Counted from the stretch's first letter, positions 25,802 to 35,530 are shown. The stretch: DNA of 64,000 nt from Algoriphagus hitonicola (GCF_900113375.1 NZ_FOPC01000001.1:558001-622000); one strand, 5' to 3'. Notes: generated from the sequence alone by a model not told the origin. Numbers and translations: made by a program.

Positions 25802-26533
25802 TTGGAAAAGCATAAAATTTTAATCGTTGAAGATGAGGTGATTATCGCGGAAGATCTTCGGGATATTTTGGAGTCCATGGGGTATGAGGTGGTGGATGTG
25901 GTCATGTCAGCCCGTGAAGCCATGCAGGTTTTGGGCTCGGATGATGTTGATTTGGTGCTTTTGGATATTCGTATCAAAGGAGGAAAAGACGGGATAGACC
26001 TCGCAGCAGATATCAATGAAAACTTCAAAATTCCTTTTGTCTTTTTGACTTCTCATGCAGATACGAATACGCTGGAGCGAGCTAAGGAAGTTCGGCCCTA
26101 CGGCTACTTGGTAAAGCCTTTTTCTGAAAAGGAAATCCATGCGACTATCCAAATGGCTTTATCCAATTTTCAATCAGAGCAAATCAAAACTCAGGAGGAT
26201 TCTGCTGAGGAATTTATCCTTCAGGATTGTCTTTTTGTGAGGCATAATGGCTTGTTGGTCAAGGTGTTTTTCAATGATATTCTCTATTTCGAATCGGATG
26301 GAAATTACACCCAGGTTTTCACTCAGGATAAGAAGTTTGTGATCCGCGCTATTTTGAAAGATTTGGAAAGGAAACTTGATGAAAAGCAATTTGCCCGAAT
26401 TCATAAATCCTATCTCATCAACCTGACTTACATCGAGGCCATCGATTCCAATGAAGTGCACATTGCCGGAAAACGGATTCCATTGAGTAGAAATCAGTAT
26501 TCTTGGCTGATTAATCACATCAAAACGCTGTAG
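25802..26533 (+). CDS. LytTR family response regulator
   Basis: A 243-residue two-domain regulator. The receiver domain (residues ~4-120) has the acidic pocket at 10-12, phospho-acceptor Asp55 (VLLDIRIKGG), FLTSHAD and the conserved Lys in YLVKPF. The C-terminal LytTR DNA-binding domain (~150-243) has ILYFESDGNYTQVFT, FARIHKSYLINLTYI and a terminal ISLSR-like motif (RIPLSRNQ). The frame has no ATG before residue 26 and is closed by a stop at 25790, so the TTG at 25802 is the best start. The histidine kinase at 27159 on the same strand is its probable partner. Confidence 0.9.
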   Translation: MEKHKILIVEDEVIIAEDLRDILESMGYEVVDVVMSAREAMQVLGSDDVDLVLLDIRIKGGKDGIDLAADINENFKIPFVFLTSHADTNTLERAKEVRPYGYLVKPFSEKEIHATIQMALSNFQSEQIKTQEDSAEEFILQDCLFVRHNGLLVKVFFNDILYFESDGNYTQVFTQDKKFVIRAILKDLERKLDEKQFARIHKSYLINLTYIEAIDSNEVHIAGKRIPLSRNQYSWLINHIKTL

Positions 26534-26666
26534 GTTTATCAGCTTTACGCGATAACTGTATTTCAGTACATTTCTTTTACTTTTTAAAGCAGTTCTTACC
26601 AAAACTGTCGAGGGGATTAGCAATTAGAGGTAGTTTCATTTGATCAAAATTTAAACTCCTTTAATC

Positions 26667-27086
26667 ATGAAAGCTCTATCTATCAATCTATTAGCTCTTT
26701 GTTTTTTAGTTTCAGTTCAATCCCTATTTGCTCAAAATCAATTGGCATTCACGGAATATCCAGAACCTTCCATCGTGAGTATGATGTCTTCATCCCAGCC
26801 AGCATTTGAGGGAGGGCATGAAGCTTTAGTCGAATTCATTTCCGAAAATTTCATTTACCCGTCTCAAGCCAAAGTCAAAGGATCCGAAGGAACTGTAATT
26901 GTGGAATTTTTAATCGAAAAATCAGGAAAAATCAGTCAACCTGTAATCAAGAAATCGGTTTGTGAAACATTGGATGCGGAAGCGATAAAACTAATCAATA
27001 AAATGCCGGATTGGATTCCTGCCGCTCAAAATGGGGTTTCGGTGAAAACAAAATATCAACTTCCCATCCGTTTCGAATTGAACTGA
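26667..27086 (+). CDS. Secreted TonB C-terminal domain protein
   Basis: A 139-residue protein with a signal peptide (hydrophobic residues ~4-20, cleavage probably after LFAQ) followed by a TonB C-terminal fold: FIYPSQAKVKGSEGTVIVEF, KSGKISQPVIKKS, LDAEAIKLINKMPDWIPA and a final KYQLPIRFEL strand. True TonB proteins are anchored by an N-terminal helix; here the signal appears cleavable, so it may be a free periplasmic domain. It lies between the LytTR regulator and the histidine kinase gene and may belong to the same regulon. Confidence 0.83.
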   Translation: MKALSINLLALCFLVSVQSLFAQNQLAFTEYPEPSIVSMMSSSQPAFEGGHEALVEFISENFIYPSQAKVKGSEGTVIVEFLIEKSGKISQPVIKKSVCETLDAEAIKLINKMPDWIPAAQNGVSVKTKYQLPIRFELN

Positions 27087-27110
27087 GTAGTTTTTGGTTT
27101 TTTACTTTTG
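27078..27110 (+). promoter_or_regulatory. Candidate promoter of the histidine kinase gene
   Basis: A perfect Bacteroidota -7 element, TACTTTTG (27103-27110, consensus TAnnTTTG), is preceded 22 bp upstream by TTG at 27078-27080 as a possible -33 element. The kinase start follows about 48 bp later. It suggests the kinase has its own promoter in addition to any readthrough. Confidence 0.5.
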
Positions 27111-27158
27111 GCAAATTAGGTTAACTTAAAACATTCTTTTTCTTATGCTTAGATTCCA

Positions 27159-29369
27159 ATGCGTCGAATACTAACATTTCTGCTTTTTTTGATTTCTCAG
27201 CTATCCTTCTCCCAAACAGAGCAGGATAGCTGGGTTCAGGACTCTCTACAACTTTATATAGACGGAATCGAAAAGCGAATTCAAACCGAAAACCGACAGG
27301 AAGCGATCACCCTGATTCAGCTCGTCTATGACCAAGGTTCGAAGACGCTTTCCTCAGAAATTTTTGATCTTTTTTTCGATTTGATCGAAGATCCCCGACT
27401 CAAAAATCAACCTGATGTCTTGGGTACGGCCTATCATTATTTGGGTAATTTGGAGTTTTATCGGGGACAAGCGGATGCTGCTAAATCCAACTTCGAGCAA
27501 GCTTTGGTTTATTATTCCGAAGGAGGACGAGAAAAGGACGCTGCGGGGATGGCGATGAATTTGGGGATTATCAAAGAGCGACAGTCGGATTATGAGGGTG
27601 CGATCGAAAGTTATTTGGTAGCGATTCCCATTTTTTCGGAGGCAGATGATTTAGCCGGTTTGGCCGTGGCTTTAGAAAATCTGGGATTGGCCTACAGCTA
27701 TCAAGGAGAGTACAGAGAAGCTTTGGAATATTTAAACGAAACAGACTCCGTTTTGACCATCCGGACTAATCCTGAGGACAGTCGGTGGACAAATTTGTTT
27801 TATAACAAAAGCAATGTTCATCTCAATATCGGGAATTTGGACAGTGCGTTAAATTTTGCTCTAAAGGGCCTTCGGATTTCTGAGAAAAATGAAGATTGGA
27901 GTCAAGCCAATGCAGGTCATCTCTACTTGACCAAAATCTATGAACGATTGGAAGATTGGTATAATTGGAGACTCTATCTGGATAAAGCTCGAGATTTTGC
28001 CACTGAAAAGGAAAATAGGTTGATTTTGGCTGAGTTGGATTATGAATTGGCTGATTATTTTTTGGATCAAGAGCGATTTGACTCGGCCAAGTTCTATGTA
28101 GATAAAGGGCTCACTTTTTTTGATGAAAGCAAGCAATCCGAGGGAGGTACTAGAGGGCGAATTCTGAGAGGAAGGATAAATTTCAGGCAGGAAAATTTCC
28201 CCCAGGCCATCGCTGATTATAAAGAGGCATTGGCAGTGATGAATTCGGAAAAAAGCCGGGAAATCGCCTCGATTTATCACAATCTGGGCACCTCTTATGC
28301 GCGGACAGGGGAATTTGTTTTGGCAGAAGATTTTTTAAAAAAAGCACTAACTCTTCGGAATGAATTTGGACAACCTAATGGCCTGAGGGATGTGCATTTT
28401 GCCCTTGCGGACTTGTATCAGCGAAAAGGGGATTACAGGCAAGCCTATGAATCGCAGATCGCTTACAAGCAATACAGTGATAGTGTCTTAAATGAAAATA
28501 GAACCAAGCAACTTTTAGAAACTCAGACGGCCTTTGAAACCGAAAAAAAGGATCAGGAAATCGAACTTTTGGAGCAGCAGAGTCAATTGCAAATGCTTAA
28601 AACAGAACGGCAACAAGCACAAATTTACCTAGCGATAGGTGGGATTCTTATGTTTTTGGTCGTGGCAACCCTTTTCTACAATCGCTCTCGAGTCAAACAA
28701 AAAGCCAATGAACTTCTGACCGAAAAAAATCAAAAAATCGAAAAGCAAAATCAAGAGCGGGAAATGCTATTGAAGGAAATCCATCATCGGGTGAAAAACA
28801 ACCTTCAGATCATTTCAAGTTTGCTCAGTATGCAGACACGGGGGATGAATGATCTCAAGATGATTGATGCCATGAAGGAAAGTCAAAGCCGGGTAAAAAC
28901 GATGGCCTTGATTCACGAAAAACTTTATCAATACGATAATCTTTCGGCGATTAACATGCGGGAATATTTGGTTCAATTGAGTGATTTTCTGACACAAACC
29001 TATCGGTCTGAGAAAAAAATCGAAGTAGAAATCGATAGTGAAGAAATCAATCTGGATATTGATACGGCGATTCCTTTAGGTTTGATTACCAATGAGTTGC
29101 TGAGCAATGCTTTGAAATATGCATTTGAAGATGCCGAGACTGGAACGATAAAAATCAAGCTAAAAGAGACTGGACCAGGAGAGTTTGAGCTTTTGGTGGC
29201 AGATACCGGCAAAGGCTTGGATCAAAATATCGATATAGAGCGTTCGCCTACCTTGGGATTGAGGCTGGTCAATAGCCTAACGCGTCAAATCAATGGAACT
29301 ATGAAAGTTGAAAGCCAAGATGGAACAGCGTTTTTGATTCACTTCAAAGAATCAAGCTTGGCCGCATAG
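27159..29369 (+). CDS. TPR-containing sensor histidine kinase (HisKA_2 type)
   Basis: A 736-residue protein. A cleavable-looking signal (MRRILTFLLFLISQLSFSQ) leads into a periplasmic region of tetratricopeptide repeats to about residue 440, then a coiled coil, one membrane helix (~488-508), a second coiled coil and a HisKA_2 domain. The phospho-acceptor lies in EIHHRVKNNLQIISS (His542/543). The HATPase_c domain has the N box NELLSNALKYAFED and the G box VADTGKGL. The topology suggests that ligand or protein binding by the TPR domain outside controls the cytoplasmic kinase. The LytTR regulator at 25802 is the likely cognate partner. Confidence 0.9.
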   Translation: MRRILTFLLFLISQLSFSQTEQDSWVQDSLQLYIDGIEKRIQTENRQEAITLIQLVYDQGSKTLSSEIFDLFFDLIEDPRLKNQPDVLGTAYHYLGNLEFYRGQADAAKSNFEQALVYYSEGGREKDAAGMAMNLGIIKERQSDYEGAIESYLVAIPIFSEADDLAGLAVALENLGLAYSYQGEYREALEYLNETDSVLTIRTNPEDSRWTNLFYNKSNVHLNIGNLDSALNFALKGLRISEKNEDWSQANAGHLYLTKIYERLEDWYNWRLYLDKARDFATEKENRLILAELDYELADYFLDQERFDSAKFYVDKGLTFFDESKQSEGGTRGRILRGRINFRQENFPQAIADYKEALAVMNSEKSREIASIYHNLGTSYARTGEFVLAEDFLKKALTLRNEFGQPNGLRDVHFALADLYQRKGDYRQAYESQIAYKQYSDSVLNENRTKQLLETQTAFETEKKDQEIELLEQQSQLQMLKTERQQAQIYLAIGGILMFLVVATLFYNRSRVKQKANELLTEKNQKIEKQNQEREMLLKEIHHRVKNNLQIISSLLSMQTRGMNDLKMIDAMKESQSRVKTMALIHEKLYQYDNLSAINMREYLVQLSDFLTQTYRSEKKIEVEIDSEEINLDIDTAIPLGLITNELLSNALKYAFEDAETGTIKIKLKETGPGEFELLVADTGKGLDQNIDIERSPTLGLRLVNSLTRQINGTMKVESQDGTAFLIHFKESSLAA

Positions 29370-29388
29370 CTTAATTTTTTAATTAAAC
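29369..29388. terminator. Weak AT hairpin between convergent genes
   Basis: TTAATT-tttt-AATTAA at 29371-29386 lies between the convergent kinase and hutG stop codons. It could serve as a weak terminator, but the stem has no G-C pairs. Confidence 0.25.
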
Positions 29389-30339
29389 AAAAACCTTTCT
29401 CAAAATATACTCCACGCATCGTGCTGCAAGTCTGGCCGTGGCATTGTCCTGATCAAATCTCGGGTTCAATTCGACCACATCCAAGCTGATCAGTTTTTTA
29501 CTTTTGGCGATCAACTCAAAAGCTTTAAATGCGATCTGAGGGCTGAAACCCATCGGTGACGGGGCAGAAACTCCCGGAGCAAAAGCTGAAGAAAATCCGT
29601 CTAAATCGATGCTCAGGTAAACCTTGTTTACAGAATCCAAAAACCAGATGATTTGCTCTTCGATATATTCCCAATTGTGCAATCGAAATTGTTCCATGAG
29701 CAGGTATTTCGCATTGACTTCTTTGGCTTTTTGGAAAAGCGAAACAGGGTTTGCAGCACGTTGAATTCCTAGGGCGAGGTAGTGAAAATCATTTGGGAAT
29801 TCCTCTGAAAGTTGGAAGAAGGGGGAACCGGAATGTCCTTTTCCATTTACCAAGGGACGAAGATCAAAATGAGCGTCCAAGTTTATGATTCCGAGCTTTT
29901 CCCCTTTTGGAATGAGGTGGTTTAAAAGTCCCTTTCCATGTGCATAAGCCAAATCGTGACCTCCGCCGAATAACACGGGAAAATGCTTGCTTTGAATCAG
30001 TCCTTTCATGGCCTCCGAAACTTTTTGCTGAACAGTTTCCAATTCTTTTTCCCGGATTGAAATATCTCCATAGTCATTGATAGATACATTTTCTCCTAAG
30101 TGAAAAGCAGTATTCCCCAGTAGATTCCGAATCAGATTCGGAGCTTCTTTAGTACCTGGTCTACCTTGATTCCGACGAACTCCCTCTTCCACGGGATAGC
30201 CTAGTATTCCTATTTTTTTTCTGCTTTCTTGAGAGAATTTTAAGTCGGAAATACATTGGACAAATTGGTGCCAATATTCTGGATTTTCAGATTTTCGACC
30301 CACCCAGTTTTCGGGGTTTGGATTAGTATGAATCGCCAT
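29383..30339 (-). CDS. hutG: Formimidoylglutamase (arginase/ureohydrolase family)
   Basis: A 318-residue ureohydrolase. The dimanganese-site motifs are GGGHDLAYAHG, INLDAHFDLRP and the C-terminal SIDLDGFSSAFAPGVSAP, plus a Glu in VVELNPRFD. In this hut cluster it should hydrolyse N-formiminoglutamate to glutamate and formamide, the last step of histidine degradation. A TTG at 30363 opens the frame earlier, but the ATG at 30339 (MAIHTNPNPENW) is the natural start. The gene is separated from hutU by about 230 bp that contain a broken Uma2-like gene on the opposite strand. Confidence 0.92.
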   Translation of the reverse strand: MAIHTNPNPENWVGRKSENPEYWHQFVQCISDLKFSQESRKKIGILGYPVEEGVRRNQGRPGTKEAPNLIRNLLGNTAFHLGENVSINDYGDISIREKELETVQQKVSEAMKGLIQSKHFPVLFGGGHDLAYAHGKGLLNHLIPKGEKLGIINLDAHFDLRPLVNGKGHSGSPFFQLSEEFPNDFHYLALGIQRAANPVSLFQKAKEVNAKYLLMEQFRLHNWEYIEEQIIWFLDSVNKVYLSIDLDGFSSAFAPGVSAPSPMGFSPQIAFKAFELIAKSKKLISLDVVELNPRFDQDNATARLAARCVEYILRKVFV

Positions 30340-30418
30340 TCTACTTTCAATTTTTAAAATCAAATTACTAACTTATTGTCTGATAAGTGTTGATTTTTTC
30401 AATAAAACGGCAAAAGGG

Positions 30419-30580
30419 ATGAAAACCTATCGAATACCAGAAAAAGAAAATATTGATTTGTCCACCTTTCGGGATCCGGAGGCTTCCTTTTCTGGCTAAA
30501 CGTATGCGGATTATCTGACCTGGGATTTTGAGGAAATTGACTCAGTGGTTCAGCCTGATATTTCGGGTTTAAATAATTAA
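30419..30580 (+). pseudogene. Uma2 family (DUF820) endonuclease-like remnant
   Basis: From an ATG at 30419 the frame reads MKTYRIPEKENIDLSTFRDP, then EASFSG, a TAA stop, and continues in frame TYADYLTWDFEEID before jumping to SVVQPDISGLNN and a TAA. TYADYLTW and VxQPDIS are the typical N-terminal and first catalytic-region motifs of Uma2 proteins. The sequence between them is deleted and an internal stop is present, so the gene is dead. It overlaps the 3' end of hutU by 12 bp on the opposite strand. Confidence 0.75.
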
Positions 30581-32572
30581 CCCTTTCAAAACTGCCTCAT
30601 CCACCAAATTCGGAATACTGACTTTCAATCCGGGAGTTCGCCCCATTTCTCGTTGGATAGCTTCGATAGAACCTGCATTTCTAGCCCAGGCTCTTCGGGC
30701 AATTCCGTGGTTTACATCAAAAAAAAGCATGGATTTTAGTTTTCGCTCTGCCTCTTGACTTCCATCTAAGACCAATCCAAATCCACCGTTGATCACTTCA
30801 CCCCAGCCAACTCCACCACCATTGTGGATCGAAACCCACGTAGCTCCCTGGAAGCTGTCACCGATCACATTATGAACAGCCATATCGGCTGTAAATCGAC
30901 TTCCATCGTAGATATTGCTCGTTTCCCGGTAGGGAGAGTCTGTTCCGCTCACATCATGATGATCTCTGCCCAAAACAATCGGAGCGGAAATCTCACCTAT
31001 GGCAATACTTCGATTGAAAGCTTCAGCGATTTTAGATCGGCCTTCTGCATCGGCATAGAGAATTCTAGCTTGGGAACCAACGACTAAGTTGTTTTTCTCC
31101 GCCTCTTCGATCCAAGTGATATTGTCCTGCATTTGTTGAGAAATGGAATCGGGTGCATTTTTTTTGATTTCTTTCAATACTGAAGCAGCGATTTGATCTG
31201 TTTTTCGCAAATCTTCGGCTTTTCCAGAAGTACAAACCCATCGAAAAGGTCCAAATCCAAAATCAAAACACATGGGCCCCAAGATATCCTGTACATAGCT
31301 TGGATAGCGGAAATCGATACCATTATCGGCCATGACTGCTGCACCTGCTCGTGAAGCCTCCAAGAGAAAGGCATTTCCATAGTCAAAAAAGTAAGTTCCT
31401 TTGGCTGCGTGGCAATTGATGGCAGCTGCTTGACGACGTAGGGATTCTTGCACTTTTTCTTTAAAAGCTTCCGGGTTTTCAGCCATTAAATGATTGGATT
31501 CATCGAAAGATAGTCCCGCCGGATAGTATCCTCCGGCCCAAGGATTGTGCAGGGAGGTCTGGTCTGAACCGAGCTCGACAAAGATATTTTCCTCGTCAAA
31601 TCGTTCCCAGACATCTACCACATTGCCTAAAAATGCGATTGAAACCACTTCTTTTTCGGTTTTCGCCCTTTTCACTCGCTTGACTAAACGCTCCAAATCT
31701 TCGATCAATTCATCCACCCAACCTTGTTCGTGTCGTTTTCGCGCTGCAGCTGGATTAACTTCTGCACAGACGGTCACACAGCCTGCAATATTTCCTGCTT
31801 TGGGCTGAGCCCCGCTCATACCTCCCAATCCGGCCGTGAGGAAAAGTTTACCTTCAGGACCTTCTCCTTCTTTTAATTTTTTCCGAAATGCATTCATCAC
31901 CGTGATGGTGGTGCCATGGACGATTCCCTGCGGACCGATGTACATATAAGAACCTGCCGTCATTTGTCCATACTGGGTGACTCCGAGCGCATTGAACCGC
32001 TCCCAATCGTCGGGTTTGGAGTAATTCGGGATCATCATGCCATTGGTCACGATGACGCGTGGAGCATCCGTAGAGGAAGGAAAAAGCCCCATCGGATGAC
32101 CGGAGTAGATATGGAGTGTCTGTTCATCCGTCATTTCCGCGAGGTATTTCATGGTAAGCAGGTATTGAGCCCAGTTTTGAAAAACCGCTCCATTTCCTCC
32201 GTAGGTGATCAATTCATCCGGGTGCTGGGCTACGGCAGGATCCAAGTTGTTTTGGATCATTAGCATGACGGCAGCGGCTTGTCGGGATTGGGCAGGATAT
32301 TCAGATATCGGTCGGGCTTGCATCGGATAATCCGGCATAAAGCGATACATGTAAATTCGCCCGAACTCCATTAATTCATTTAAAAATTCAGGGGCCAATT
32401 CTTTGTGCCATTCCTTGGGGAAATAGCGCAAAGCATTTTGAAGAGCCAGTTTTTTCTCTTCTTTAGAAAGAATATCCTTTCGATTTGGTGCATGCGAAAT
32501 TGCTGGATTTCGTTGCTTCTTTTTAGGAAGAAAAGTCGGGATGCCTTGTTTGATTTGATTTTGGAAAGACAT
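30569..32572 (-). CDS. hutU: Urocanate hydratase (urocanase), long form
   Basis: A 667-residue urocanase. Characteristic segments are LITYGGNGAVFQNWAQYLLT, IYSGHPMGLFPS, the NAD-binding GGLGGMSGAQPKAGNIAG and C-terminal GRDHHDVSGTDSP...THSIHNGGGVGWG-like blocks. It hydrates urocanate to imidazolone propionate with tightly bound NAD+. It is clearly longer than the ~555-residue Pseudomonas enzyme and close in size to the animal-type form; this longer type is common in Bacteroidota. It is the third gene of the hutH-hutI-hutU-hutG series. Confidence 0.95.
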   Translation of the reverse strand: MSFQNQIKQGIPTFLPKKKQRNPAISHAPNRKDILSKEEKKLALQNALRYFPKEWHKELAPEFLNELMEFGRIYMYRFMPDYPMQARPISEYPAQSRQAAAVMLMIQNNLDPAVAQHPDELITYGGNGAVFQNWAQYLLTMKYLAEMTDEQTLHIYSGHPMGLFPSSTDAPRVIVTNGMMIPNYSKPDDWERFNALGVTQYGQMTAGSYMYIGPQGIVHGTTITVMNAFRKKLKEGEGPEGKLFLTAGLGGMSGAQPKAGNIAGCVTVCAEVNPAAARKRHEQGWVDELIEDLERLVKRVKRAKTEKEVVSIAFLGNVVDVWERFDEENIFVELGSDQTSLHNPWAGGYYPAGLSFDESNHLMAENPEAFKEKVQESLRRQAAAINCHAAKGTYFFDYGNAFLLEASRAGAAVMADNGIDFRYPSYVQDILGPMCFDFGFGPFRWVCTSGKAEDLRKTDQIAASVLKEIKKNAPDSISQQMQDNITWIEEAEKNNLVVGSQARILYADAEGRSKIAEAFNRSIAIGEISAPIVLGRDHHDVSGTDSPYRETSNIYDGSRFTADMAVHNVIGDSFQGATWVSIHNGGGVGWGEVINGGFGLVLDGSQEAERKLKSMLFFDVNHGIARRAWARNAGSIEAIQREMGRTPGLKVSIPNLVDEAVLKGLII

Positions 32573-32635
32573 GGGAATTACGTTTTACGGATTAGGATTT
32601 ACGATACTTCTTTGACCTTCATCGAGTACCTGATT

Positions 32636-33901
32636 TTATCCTTTTTGGTAATTTTGATCGGAGGTCAAAACATCCTTACTTCCCAACTTCCAAACTTCCA
32701 CTGGTTTCATTTTTCCCTGATGATAGAGAATCTCCCGATAGTCTGATGTTGGGAAAAGGATTAAATCTGCCAATGCACCGGTTACCAATTTTCCACGATC
32801 TGATAGTCCCAAAGCTGCGGCTGCGCGGAAGGTAATTCCAGCAAAAACCTCTGCGGTACTAAGTTTCTCGAAAGTGGCTAAAACCGCAACTTGAGTCAGC
32901 AAATCTCCCATGGGGGCCGAACCGGGATTCCAATCGGAGGCGATGGCTAAAGCTGCTCCTTGATCGAGTAATTCACGGGCAGGACTAAAACCATTGCCCA
33001 AGCCGATAGATGCCCCAGGTAATGCGACAGAAATACAATCCGATTGAGCCAAAAGCGAAATTTCTTTCTTACCGGATGCCTCAAGATGATCAGCCGAACG
33101 TGCCCCAAATGCTACCGCTACTTTTGACCCACCCACCGAAAACTGATCGGCATGTACGGTCAAATCAAAGCCTAAGTCTTTTGCTTTTTGAAAATAGGGA
33201 TTGATTTCCTCTGGAGAAAAGGCACTTTTTTCCACGAAAGCATCTATGCGGTTGCAGAGCCGTTCATCTTTCAGGATTGGAAAAAGCTCCTCTGAAATCA
33301 GCTTCAAATAATCTATGTTGGAACCTGAAAAATCCTTTGGTTTGGTATGTGCTGCAAGACAAGTAGGGATCAATTCCGCCGAAGTGTATTTTTTTGCGGC
33401 GTGAATGGCGCGAAGTATTTTCAATTCCTCGTTTACAGAAAGCCCGTAACCACTTTTAACCTCGATCGTAGTCACACCGTCTGAAAGATGCCGATTGGCA
33501 TGTTTGGCAGTGATTGTTGCCAATTCTTCAATAGTATGTTTTCTTGTTTCTGAAACGGTGTCCCAGATTCCTCCGCCAGCTTCCGCTATTTCCAGATAGG
33601 TTTTTCCGGCATTTCGCATGGCAAAATCTTTTGCCCTCGAACCACCAAAGCAACCATGGGTATGGCAGTCGACCAATCCCGGAATAGCCACAAATTCACC
33701 TGTTAACTCAAAGATTTCAGCTTTGGGAAATTCTTTACGGAGTTTTTCCCAATTCCCCACCTTAAAAATTTTTCCATCTTCAATCAGGATTCCTGCCTTT
33801 TCGATGATTTCCAGTTGATCGTCCTTCAGAGCACCTTTAATCGGGAGCTTGTCAAGAGTTAGAGTTTGGAATATTGGACCGATCAGTTTTGGCATCTTCA
33901 T
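32636..33901 (-). CDS. hutI: Imidazolonepropionase
   Basis: A 421-residue amidohydrolase. The metal ligands are in VDCHTHGCFGG (residues ~78-88), the middle His region AAHTKPKDF, VHADQF and the Asp in ALAIASDWNPGSAP. It opens the ring of imidazolone-5-propionate to N-formiminoglutamate, between urocanase and formimidoylglutamase. Spacing is 63 bp to hutU and 36 bp from hutH, consistent with one operon. Confidence 0.95.
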   Translation of the reverse strand: MKMPKLIGPIFQTLTLDKLPIKGALKDDQLEIIEKAGILIEDGKIFKVGNWEKLRKEFPKAEIFELTGEFVAIPGLVDCHTHGCFGGSRAKDFAMRNAGKTYLEIAEAGGGIWDTVSETRKHTIEELATITAKHANRHLSDGVTTIEVKSGYGLSVNEELKILRAIHAAKKYTSAELIPTCLAAHTKPKDFSGSNIDYLKLISEELFPILKDERLCNRIDAFVEKSAFSPEEINPYFQKAKDLGFDLTVHADQFSVGGSKVAVAFGARSADHLEASGKKEISLLAQSDCISVALPGASIGLGNGFSPARELLDQGAALAIASDWNPGSAPMGDLLTQVAVLATFEKLSTAEVFAGITFRAAAALGLSDRGKLVTGALADLILFPTSDYREILYHQGKMKPVEVWKLGSKDVLTSDQNYQKG

Positions 33902-33937
33902 GGTTCATTAAAATTTGGATTATAAATCCAGTTTTGA

Positions 33938-35503
33938 TTAATACTCAAATAACTCACTCCATTTTGTTTCGAATGCCAATCCTTCTTGATCTGCTGTCCT
34001 TTTGGCTAACTTGATCAGTTCTCCACTTTTGACCAAATCAATAGCCGTTTCCATATCTTCATAAAGAATCCGATCGGAAACTACCGGATCGATCATTTCC
34101 CGAACCTGCTGATAAATCGCAGACATGATTTTTCCGGATTTCAGCGGTGCATGATAGTCCATGGCCTGCGCTGCATAAAACAATTCTATGCCGATGATTT
34201 TTTCTACATTTTCAATAACGCGTAGGGCTTTTCTGGCCCCAATACTCCCCATACTGACATGGTCTTCCTGACCTAGGGAAGTAGGAATGGAATCAGCAGA
34301 AGCAGGAAAACAAAGTCCTTTGTTTTCTGAGGCCAAAGCCGCTGTAGTGTATTGAGGGATCATTAGTCCGGAATTCAGTCCAGTTTCTTTGAGCAAAAGT
34401 TTTGGCACTCCCGGAGTATCTCCTTCAATAGAAAGGTAAATTCTCCGATCCGCAATATTACCGATCTCCGAAGCTGCTAGAGTTGCATAGTCAAGGGGCA
34501 AGGCGATCGGTTGCCCATGGAAATGCCCGCCCGAAATACAGTGATTCTCATCAAAAACTATCGGATTATCCGTGACTGAGTTAATCTCCGTTTCGAGGAT
34601 CTGTTTGATATGGAGAAATGCATTCCAGCTCGCTCCATGAACCTGGGGAATGCAACGCAAGGAATAAGGGTCCTGGACCCGGGCACAATTCAGATGTGAG
34701 GCAACGATTTCAGAATCTTTCAAAAGATTCAATACGGTCTGTGCTACATGTCTGCTGCCATCGTAAGGTCTGAGCTGATGTAGTTTTGCCGAAAAAGGCT
34801 TTATCGAAGCCATCAATCCTTCGATCATCATGGCTCCTGTGATACTGGCATGAGTCAGTAAGTTGTGAAGCTTGGCCACGACTATCACACCATGGGCAGT
34901 CATAAATTGTGTCCCGTTGATCAGGGCCAATCCTTCCTTTGGACCCAGATGGAGGGGTGATTTACCCAGTTGATTTAAAACATCTCCTGCATGCTGGATT
35001 TTTCCTTCGAAATTGACCTTTCCCAAACCGATCAAAGGCAAAAATAGGTGAGAGAGTGGGGCCAAATCTCCCGAAGCACCAACCGAACCCTGAATGGGAA
35101 CTAGCGGGATGATGTCTTTTTTGAGCATCCAGATGATTCGTTCCAAGGTTTCTAATCGAATCCCGGAAAAACCTTGTGCCAAGGCATGAACCTTCAGCAC
35201 CATCATCAGTTTGGAGATTTCCAAATCCACTGGTTCACCTACTCCGACTGCATGACTTTTAAGCAAGTTTTTTTGGAGGGTCTTCGTGTCAGCCGCAGAG
35301 ATTTTGCTGGTGCAAAGCGGGCCAAAACCCGTATTGATGCCATACACGATTTTGTCTCCCTGAGCTATTTTTTCTACCGCGGTTGAGGAATTCCTGATCC
35401 TTCTGCTAGTTTCCGGTCCCAACAAACCCCTCACCTCTTTTCTGGCTAATTTGAGCGCAAGTGAAGCTGTGAGTCTGTCTTGTCCGAAGTGGAAGCTGTT
35501 CAT
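33938..35503 (-). CDS. hutH: Histidine ammonia-lyase
   Basis: A 521-residue histidase. The self-forming MIO electrophile comes from Ala143-Ser144-Gly145 in GSVGASGDLAPL. The catalytic tyrosine is in VYGINTGFG (Tyr54), and NGTQFMTA and QEDHVSMGS are typical. It deaminates L-histidine to trans-urocanate and ammonia, the first step of the pathway encoded by the following hutI, hutU and hutG genes. It is divergent from the LysR-type gene, with a 105-bp control region between them. Length is about normal. Confidence 0.96.
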   Translation of the reverse strand: MNSFHFGQDRLTASLALKLARKEVRGLLGPETSRRIRNSSTAVEKIAQGDKIVYGINTGFGPLCTSKISAADTKTLQKNLLKSHAVGVGEPVDLEISKLMMVLKVHALAQGFSGIRLETLERIIWMLKKDIIPLVPIQGSVGASGDLAPLSHLFLPLIGLGKVNFEGKIQHAGDVLNQLGKSPLHLGPKEGLALINGTQFMTAHGVIVVAKLHNLLTHASITGAMMIEGLMASIKPFSAKLHQLRPYDGSRHVAQTVLNLLKDSEIVASHLNCARVQDPYSLRCIPQVHGASWNAFLHIKQILETEINSVTDNPIVFDENHCISGGHFHGQPIALPLDYATLAASEIGNIADRRIYLSIEGDTPGVPKLLLKETGLNSGLMIPQYTTAALASENKGLCFPASADSIPTSLGQEDHVSMGSIGARKALRVIENVEKIIGIELFYAAQAMDYHAPLKSGKIMSAIYQQVREMIDPVVSDRILYEDMETAIDLVKSGELIKLAKRTADQEGLAFETKWSELFEY

Positions 35504-35517
35504 GGTATTTTGATTTA

Positions 35518-35530
35518 GACCTGACAGGTC
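35518..35530. promoter_or_regulatory. GACCTG-a-CAGGTC palindrome upstream of hutH
   Basis: A perfect palindrome with 6-bp arms and a single central base lies 15-27 bp before the hutH start codon, in the divergent hutH/LysR control region. It could be an operator overlapping the hutH leader. ACCTGACAGGT-like sequences can also be dispersed repeats in this group, so a role is only suggested. Confidence 0.4.
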
